DNA from: Humulus lupulus
Lineage: Eukaryota; Streptophyta; Magnoliopsida; Rosales; Cannabaceae
Assembly (NCBI RefSeq): GCF_963169125.1
Contig: NC_084795.1
Coordinates: 131,357,701 to 131,421,700, forward strand
Reading direction: 5' to 3'
Length of the DNA: 64,000 bases
This document shows positions 56,681 through 64,000 of the stretch, one piece after another. A program made the position numbers and the translations under genes. Below the pieces are notes generated by a model that worked only from the letters and a program-made list of their open reading frames with translations, did no database searches and was not told the origin of the DNA. Positions within the stretch are counted from its first letter, which is position 1, and each line of letters opens with the position of its first letter.

Positions 56681-58711
56681 TGTAACACCCTAGATAGCCA
56701 AGACCATTACACTATTTGTTTTAGAAAGTGTTAGATTCTCTAAACGAGTCTCTTGGCCCTAAACGTGTAACTAAATGTGATTAACAGTTTAGGGTTAAAC
56801 TTTTTGGTCAAAAGGAATAACCATTTCATTAAAATGTTTACGTTCATACATAGGATCCCAAAATAACATTTAAAAAGGCTAATTACAATTCCAAAGTTAC
56901 AACCAGCCGACCTAAGCGGAAAAATAGGGTTTGACCCTAATTCCTCTGAGAAACCTCGATCGTGGTGGTCGAGCAGTCGCATATGTACACATCTCCACTG
57001 AAGCTCTCCAACTCATGGATGGTCTAGCTTCGTTTTCCCCTTACCTACACCACAAAGCACCCATGAGCCGAGGGTCAGCAAGAAAACTTAAACATACTCA
57101 TAAGCTGTTAATAACATATCATAGACTCATAAGAAATTCGCCTAGTAGTAATAACCTGACTCATGCATGCATTCTATTCAGATAAGTGATTGTAGTGCCA
57201 CATTGGGACTTGGTTCCTTAAATAAATGACTAATAAGTCATACCGGGGCCCAGTGCTCTAGGATATGGGCTATGGAGTCCCCCCAGAGCCTATTGCCCTA
57301 TCCATTTTATAACCAGCCTTGGAGCTGGCTCAGCGTACCTGGCGCTTTAATTTTCCAATGACCATTGGGTCAGTCAAGTGTATGTAACACTCCTTATTAG
57401 ACCTAACCATATCGACCAGCGCTCAACGTGCTACCGTCGTCCTTGACTTATAAGTCAATTTTTTTTAATAAGATAATGCAAACAAGCATACATCATTTAA
57501 CAATTATACACATACAGAGTATTCACGCATGCATAATCAAGCAGTCGCATGAATAATCATAATCCGTCTCATTCCTAGGGGCCCGAGCTCTGACCATATC
57601 TATATTTAATAATCGGGCTAAGCCCTAAGCACATATATCACATATTGGTGTAGTTTTCTTACCTCTGGTCCAAGCACAAGTTAATTGACAACGACCCTCG
57701 AGCACGATCCCATCTTGAGCACTAGCGGTATCCTAGTCAAAACCATAATAAAAGATATCCATCAATATCGAGTAAATAAAGACTTCTAGAGAGAGTCCTA
57801 GTCTCCAGGACATCAAATTCTGCTAAACCAGGTAGTAGAATCCCTCCCGAGCCCTTAGGTTAGGGATCCCACAACCCGAAACCTAACTTGGCTAATATCC
57901 TTAATTTGAGCCGCAACGCCCCTCATAAGCATCGCATCTCTGGCCAAGTAGAGAGCCCAACCCTCAATTTTCCAGACACGGGCTGCCGCACAGCCCACCA
58001 AGCACCGCGACACAAATGCGGTTCAAGGAACTACCCTGCCCTCTGAGTTCATGAGGGTCACAGTGCCCTAAGAACAGTGTCGCGGCGTGACCCTACAAAC
58101 CCAATTTTTCATCCACTTTCTCCGAGACAATTCCCTCAAAATATAACCCAAAGCAGTACCAAACCCATAATTCAGTCCCAAAACATCATCAATACATTAT
58201 AATCATCAAAACCTAACCTCAAACTTAACAAACTATCCTCCCAAAACAAAACTCTGACCTTGAGTTCGAAAACTCAAAAACACTCTAGAACCAAGCCATA
58301 ATTCAGCAAAAAAGAGGGACTACAACTTACCTCAACTAAGAATTATGACCTCCTAGCTGCACCTAATCCAGTCCTAGCCTCAAACCTTTAATTCAATGCT
58401 AATTCCTCCAAAAATTAAATGACTTGAACAAAGCAGGTGGGAGGGAAAGAGAGAGTCGAGAGAGAGAGAGAGAAATAGCTAAGTGTTGAGAGTGTTTTGG
58501 GTTTCCTACTGCTGAAGGAACCTAGTGACTAACTCACTACTAGAAGATAAAGGACCAATTTTCCCCTTTAACTATGCCTTGCTCTCTTATGCCCTCAAAA
58601 GAAAATTAGTCATTTGCCACATATCCCACTAATCATAAATAACGCCTCATAATTTCCTGTTAACTCAAATATCCTCAAATAATCACCAAATAATTTTCAA
58701 TTACCCAATAA
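56681..58711 (-). repeat. 5' LTR of gypsy E (family X), truncated at the outer end
   Basis: Plus-strand start TGTAACACCC next to the primer site, and the same landmark order as other family X LTRs: 'cacccatgagccgag' near 57059, 'tctgctaaaccaggtagtagaat' near 57824, a GC-rich stretch (about 57960-58090), and an AG-repeat tract near 58445-58480. It runs into integrase codons of gypsy F at about 58712 without the LTR's expected outer 500 or so bases, so a deletion is inferred at this junction. Confidence 0.82.
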
Positions 58712-59300
58712 ATCCCGGTCAGAGACTATCGACTTTGGAACCCCATGAAGTCTCACAATTTCACTAACATATAATTCTACATACTGTTCTGTTGAATAAG
58801 TCATATTGACTAGTAAGAAATGAGCAAACTTGGGGAGTCTATCCACTATTATCCAAGCATATTCATGTTGTTTTGTGGTTTTAGGTAACCCTACCACAAA
58901 GTCCATTGACGTGTCTTCCCACTTCCATTATGGAATGTAGAGTGGCTGTAGTAACCCTACTGGCCTCTGGTTCTCTGCCTTCACTTGATAAAAATTCAAG
59001 CATTTAGCAACAAACTCTTCTATATATTTCTTCATCCCCGGCCACCAGTATAAAGCATCCAGGTCTTGGTACATCTTCATGGATTGTGGTGTAAGGATTG
59101 GGTTGTCATGTTCATTTCTTTCATAATATTCGTCTTAAGCTCATCATCACTAGGCACATAGATTCTATCATTATACCGCAGTAGCCCTCCCTTTGAAGTG
59201 GAGAAGTCACTGCCACCGTTCTCTTGTCCCAAAGCCTCTTGTTTCACTAAAGCCTCATCCACCTTCTATCCTTCCCTAATCTGATCCAGTAAGGGGGACT
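58712..59300 (-). pseudogene. Gypsy F integrase remnant
   Basis: The core frame (58712-58906) reads 'MDFVVGLPKTTKQHEYAWIIVDRLPKFAHF', 'YVELYVSEIVRLHGVPKSIVSDRD' and stops at the junction, so the second Asp is just retained and the third catalytic residue is lost with the rest of the domain. Upstream, in a changed frame, the zinc part reads 'MKMYQDLDALYWWPGMKKYI' and 'FVAKCLNF', with the second Cys lost. There are stops in between. Confidence 0.85.
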
Positions 59301-60720
59301 GTAGGGTGAGATTCTCTAAGCCTCATGTAATTAGTTCTATTCTAGCACTTGTAATCTCTCTCTGTAATGGCGCTTCTATAGCACTCAGTGTCGAGATACT
59401 TCCATGTCCCTACCTACTCAATGTGTCAGCAACTACATTGGCTTTGCCTGGGTGGTATAGACTTTCACAATCATATTCCTTTACTTGTTCTAATAACCTT
59501 TGTTGTCTCATATTCAATTCTTTTTGGTAAAAAAGTATTTCAGACTCTTGTGAACGGTGTAAATCTCGCATTTATCTCCGTAAAGGTTGTGTCTCCAAAT
59601 CTACACTGGGAACACTACTGTTGCCAGCTCTAAATCATCAGTTGGATACCTCTGTTCATACTCCTTGAGTTGTCTTGATGTGTGGAACAGTACTTTACCA
59701 TTATGCATCATAATACACCACGAATTTCCCCTCTTCAGTATGAACACATAAAATGGGTGCAAAGATCAATTTTTCTTTCATGATCTGAAAACTCTCCTCA
59801 CAATTCATGGTCCAGGTAAAATTCTAGTGCTTGCGAGTAAGATTTTTAAAGGGGCATTGTGATCTTGGAAAAACCATTAATGAACTTCCGATAATAACCC
59901 GCCAATCCTGAATAACTTCGAACATTATATGCTTTACTGGGTTGCGGCCAATCTTTCATAGCCTCCATCTTAGCTGGGTCCACTATTATTCATTTCTTTG
60001 ACACTATATGTCCTAGGAAAGTTACATGTTCCTACCAGAATTCACATTTGGAAAACTTAGCATAAAGTTGATGTTCTCGGAGTCTGTTGAGTGTCATCCT
60101 AAAATACTCCTCGTCTTCTGCCTTAATATTAGAGTAAATTAGGATATAATTTATGAACACCACTATGAACTTGTCCAATAAATCCTTAAATGCTCTATTC
60201 ATCATATCCATGATTATCACTGGGCGTTGGTGAGTCCAAATGACATCATTAAAAACTTGTAGTGTCCATAACTAGTCATGGATGCAGTCTTGGGAATATT
60301 CTCCTCCTCTACTCTCAACTGATGATACCCAGATCGTAGATCAATCTTGGAGAACACTGTTGCCCCTTGTAGTTGATCAAAATGGGCATCTATCCTAGGC
60401 AATGGATACTTGTTCTTGATTACGACCTTATTTAGCTCTCAATAATCGATGCACATTCTCATACTTCCATCTTAATTCTTCACAAAAAACACTTGTGCCC
60501 CCCATGGCAAATGACTTGGTCGAATGAAACCCTTGTCCGAAAACTTTTGTAACTGGGTTTTAAGTTCCTTCAATTTTGCGGGTGCCTTAGATATTGGTGT
60601 TGTTTCTAGAGCAAGTTCAATTACAAACTCAATTTCTCTATCTTGGGGTAGTCCTGGTAGGTCTTTGGGAAACACTTCCGGGAATTCACAGACTGTGTCT
60701 GGCTCAACTCTCTTTCTCTA
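59300..60720 (-). pseudogene. Gypsy F reverse transcriptase and RNase H remnant
   Basis: The RT start reads '[33 protein letters not shown]' (about 60475-60580), then '[24 protein letters not shown]' and '[17 protein letters not shown]' (about 60217-60350). The palm motif reads 'VVFINYILIYSN' (60143-60151), where both catalytic Asp residues are changed to Asn and Tyr. The connection and RNase H (59300-59990) are recognisable in broken frames: 'NSLKYFF'-type and '[14 protein letters not shown]'-type ends near 59400-59460. A large number of stops and shifts mark it as old. Confidence 0.83.
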
Positions 60721-60879
60721 GACTTATCCACAACACTTGCTAAGTATGTTGAACACCCATGTTGCATCATATTCCAAGCTATCAATTTTGAAATGATAGG
60801 TGTTCGAAATGTCGCAATTTCTCCCTTAAAAGAAAAAGATTCACCAACCTCTGGTTAGACACTATTGTTTTCCTTCTAC

Positions 60880-62470
60880 AATCTATAGTAGCTCTGAATT
60901 TAGTTAACTAGTCCATGCCAATAATCACATCATAGTCTGGCTTATCTAATTCTATTAACTTTGTTGGACACTCCCTGTCCTTGACTATTAAAGGAACTGA
61001 TGTAACCACCTAGATGACAACATAACCTCACCTAATGGTAACATCGTTCTAAAGCTATTCAGAAAAAGTTTACAAGGAAAACCTAATCTACCAATTATTT
61101 TCAAAGCAACAGAAGAATGAGTCGCTCCAGTATCAATGAGCACTCTACACATCACACCAGAAATAGAAAGGTGACTTGTGACAATCGTGTTACTGTTGGC
61201 TACCTCTCCCTACGTTAATGTAAAACCTCTACCTGGTACTAGATTACCATTGTTTCCATGTCCAGCTCCTACCCTCCACTATGGGCAATCTTTCTTCAGG
61301 TGACCTTCTTGACCACACTTGAAGCACCTGTTTGAGCCTACTTGCATGAGCACTTGGGGCAATTGGGGAGCTCAGGCATGCAATTCTAGTTGTTCTCATG
61401 GTTTTGGCTATTATTGTAGTTGTCGTGGTTGTTGTGTTTACTGTTGGGAGATGTGACCTTGGGACTTTTGTTAGTGCCACTGTTTTGACCCTCTTGAGCC
61501 TTTCTCTTCTTACTCTCTTGCAGGGCTTTATTCTTATTAGCCTCTCTCCTGGCAGCACCTTCCTTCCATATTCGATCCTCCGTGTACTCAGTGTCTAAGG
61601 TCTAGTCCAGAATTTCAACATAGCTAGTTCTGTACTAGTCATCTAGACATTCCTGGAAATCATAGGCTTCAATCCCCTTATGAACCTCTGAACTCTCATA
61701 GCCTTAATTGGGACTATCTCTGGTATAAACCTTGCCAGTCTGTCGAACTTCTGGGCATACTCTGTGCTTGAGAGATTTCCTTGTGTCAACGTCACAAACT
61801 CATCAATACTCGTATCTAACACTACGACGTTGTAGTGCTTCTTACTAAAGACTTGTACAAAGTAAGCCAAGGTCATGGTGTCCAAAGTTCGTGTCTACTT
61901 AACCACATCCCACCAAATTCTAGCATCCATCTTCAGAAGGTGAACAGTGCATAAGACCCTCTATTGGTCATTGAGCTCCATGTGCTCAAAGATGGCCTCA
62001 ATTGACCTTAGCCAATTCTCAACTATCATAAGGTCTGGCTTCCCTTCAAAGTTCAGAGGGGATTGCATCCTAAAATGTTCGTATACATATTAGAACCCAT
62101 AATCGATAGGTGCATATGGATAATTTGGTGGCATTTGTTGTGCATAGGGCACTTCTTGCCCTAGAGGCACTTGTTGTGCTGAATGTTCTGCTATGCTGGC
62201 GGTGCTTGCTAGGCTGGAGGTACTTTTTGGGCTTGAGCCAGCTCTTCTTGCCTTTGTCTTAATTGTGCCACTTCTATAGCCAGATCGACAATTGGTGCAA
62301 TTGGTTGTACCGGGGCTACTTGCATTTCAGGAATTGCTGCCACATTAGGAATGGAAGGCATGCCTCTACCAAGGCCCCTTCCTCATCCTCTACCAGTCTT
62401 TGCACCTCTCCCTCGTACAACTCCTCTAGAAGAAATATTGAAGTTCTGAGGCACTGAAGAAACCATCATA
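60880..62470 (-). pseudogene. Gypsy F gag, zinc knuckle and protease
   Basis: The ATG at 62470 opens 'MMVSSVPQNFNISSRGVVRGRG', a Gly/Arg-rich N-terminus, then 'APIVDLAIEVAQLRQRQEELAQAQ', several stops, and the capsid part 'MTLAYFVQVFSKKHYNVVVLDTSIDEFVTLTQGNLSSTEYAQKFDRLARFIPEIVPIK' (61643-61885). The zinc knuckle 'CFKCGQEGHLKKDCP' is intact at about 61283-61327. The protease keeps 'VLIDTGATHSSVALKIIGR' (about 61090-61140), with its Asp-Thr-Gly. Frame breaks separate the parts. The N-terminal layout agrees with that of gypsy C gag. Confidence 0.85.
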
Positions 62471-62683
62471 ACAGAAATATCCGCATATTTTTTTAGCATT
62501 TATTCCTAATTGATATATAAACGATTAAATATGCATGGTCATTTACACATATCCAGAATTTTCACAAAATATCAATTATGAAAATAAATAAGTCCTTAAA
62601 ATATTTAAAATATCCAAAAATCCAAAACATAACAATCCCATTTATTCTATTAAAAGGTCGAAGGATTTAATAAGGATTGAATC

Positions 62684-63242
62684 CTAATCCTCCACTATTG
62701 ACTCGTCTCTAGAATTGTAGTTTAGTATCTTTTCCGTGATGTGGAAGTATTCTGGTGCGCGAGCCCTTTTCCTGTCCCTCATTCTAATATCTGGTATAGA
62801 GAGAAGCATCTTTTGTCATGCCTCTTCTCCCATGGGAGTTGTTACCAGTTCCTCTTGTTCCACAAAATTTATGTCCTCGTCAGACATGAGGACTAATTCC
62901 ATACGGTAAAACTCATACAAGTCTAAGAACAGATATATAAGATACCTAAACCTGCCAGCCTCTGCGATGCCATCACAAAGAACCTTGTCCCACATCACCG
63001 ACAGGTTGAAAAAGGCCTCAAGAAATGTGGCTAACACCACCCTTAGCATCCATAATTGTTCAATCGACCAAAGAAGTGCTCCTCTTATGTTAATCATCCA
63101 TTTGATGCCCTCACACACAGCAGACGTCTTTTGGAGGACTAAAAGCTTTTCTTCTCCATCGTTCACCTCATCTATCTGACCTTGAGAATCCACAAATCTC
63201 TCCAAGCAGTTTCTTTCTAGTAGTACTAATTAACGGAGGCAT
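62684..63242 (-). pseudogene. Gypsy F leader ORF upstream of gag (function unknown)
   Basis: From an ATG at 63242 ('MPPLISTTRKK') the frame shifts by one base near 63205, then reads 'LERFVDSQGQIDEVNDGEEKLLVLQKT', a hydrophobic helical stretch with 'WMINIRGALLWSIEQLW' and 'RYLIYLFLDLYEFYRMELVL', acidic 'SDEDINFVEQEEL', an in-frame TGA at 62816-62818, and in the same frame 'QKMLLSIPDIRMRDRKRARAPEY' to 'RDESIVED' and a stop at 62684-62686. About 186 codons, same sense as gag. It takes the same place as the gypsy C leader ORF and shares its general layout. The protein family is unknown to me. Confidence 0.5.
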
Positions 63243-63392
63243 AGTAAAAGGTCTCCAAACATAGTACTAGAACTTAAAAGAAAAAATAAAGCAAAGAAAA
63301 CAAGTAGGAAAATATACTTATGACATGGTTAGATGAGGCTTTCCCAGTCTTTAGTATGTATGCTTAGGGATTCCTTGAAAAATGAACGACCT

Positions 63393-63407
63393 GTCTCTGA
63401 ATACCAT
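63393..63407 (-). promoter_or_regulatory. Primer binding site of gypsy F
   Basis: On the minus strand AATGGTATTCAGAGA follows the LTR end TTTTTACA. It matches TGGTATCAGAG with one extra T. Confidence 0.65.
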
Positions 63408-63408
63408 T

Positions 63409-64000
63409 TGTAAAAATGCCTTATCTTCTCTAATTTTGCAAAAATATCATTTTAATGCTTATATAGGAAAATTCCATTAAAAGTCCAAAAGTTCAGTAAG
63501 CCTAGTCAAAATAATGCAGTATGGTCCTAAATGTTAAAATAACAAAATAGAATGTTTTTATGCACTTTTGCAGAAAATAATACAACCCACTAAAATTAAG
63601 AATTAAACAAAAATAGACTAATCATTATTCTATGGCATTTCCAAATCGTCCCCATCCACTGGCCTCTTGCAGAATACATACTTATGACCATTCAAAGTTC
63701 TAACTCACCATGCGTTCCTCACAAAACCTAACGTCTACCTAGAATGGGGAAAATAAGGGGGTAAGCAAAAAGCCTAGTAAGTACAAACAAAGCAATCAAC
63801 CAAAAAATACAACAATTCTACACTTGCCATCATATCTTTAAATGAAATATAACACACAGTCATTTCATTTCTATATACGATACTTTATCTAAAAAATAAT
63901 TACACAAGCAAATAAAATACTACTCTGTGAGGAAACTACGAAACACAACCCTCGGAACTGATCCTCCTGTGCCCACTTGGGGCCTATGGCGCGTCCACCC
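63409..64000 (-). repeat. 5' LTR of gypsy F (partial, continues past the window)
   Basis: Plus-strand start TGTAAAAATGCC beside the primer site. A 'cctagtaagta' block near 63771 corresponds to the conserved LTR block 'cttactaggc' on the minus strand. AT-rich, no gene seen. The far end lies outside the window. Confidence 0.75.

Noticed and set aside
1..64000. Search for tRNA, rRNA and intact host genes
   Set aside because: No cloverleaf, rRNA motif or multi-exon host gene was recognised by eye. A tRNA or small RNA scan would be needed to exclude short ones.

Overview
The window is a deep nest of decayed transposable elements from a plant nuclear genome, most likely a eudicot. The evidence is AT-rich DNA, Ty1/copia and Ty3/gypsy chromovirus elements with initiator-methionine-tRNA type primer sites, long (about 1.9-3.3 kb) gypsy LTRs, a CACTA transposon carrying pieces of plant genes, and plant-like splice signals. 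I cannot name a species. I see no intact host gene, RNA gene, CRISPR array or bacterial-type operon. Every coding region is a broken transposon gene or a captured gene piece.

Layout, outermost to innermost. (1) Gypsy F (minus strand) runs from a partial 5' LTR at 63409-64000 through a leader ORF, gag and pol to about 58712, where its integrase is cut. (2) Next to it is gypsy E (minus): 5' LTR 56681-58711, primer site, leader and gag to 51866. Its protease-to-integrase part is probably the block at 1141-4207. (3) Between the two halves of E lies a copia element (plus strand, 6380-51865), with a truncated left LTR 6380-8082 and a full right LTR 49989-51865. (4) That copia element is itself broken by three insertions: a solo gypsy LTR in gag (11060-14514, holding another solo LTR at 12112-13535); a second copia element of the same family, copia B (15276-26232), in the integrase region; and a solo gypsy LTR in the reverse transcriptase (27565-48671). 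(5) The last solo LTR is split by gypsy C (28174-44647) and by an oppositely oriented solo LTR of its own family (44659-46954). (6) One LTR of gypsy C is split by a CACTA transposon (29761-36565) holding transposon-protein exons, a formin-like gene piece, another possible host exon and a copia fragment. A solo LTR (53309-56569) lies in the leader of gypsy E.

Most boundaries are fixed by target-site duplications read directly: CAAAA, GTTAG, GGAAC, GAATT, ATTCG, AAACA, TGT and CACAT. Removing the insertions restores continuous coding or LTR sequence, so the order of events can be read.

The elements are dead: stops, frameshifts, deletions and altered catalytic residues occur in all. Points of most interest: a leader ORF upstream of gag in two gypsy elements, behind a possible short intron in gypsy C; host-gene capture by the CACTA element; a tandem array that replaced most of one copia gag; a long conserved 2.3-kb copia leader; and G-to-A/C-to-T type changes at many catalytic codons.
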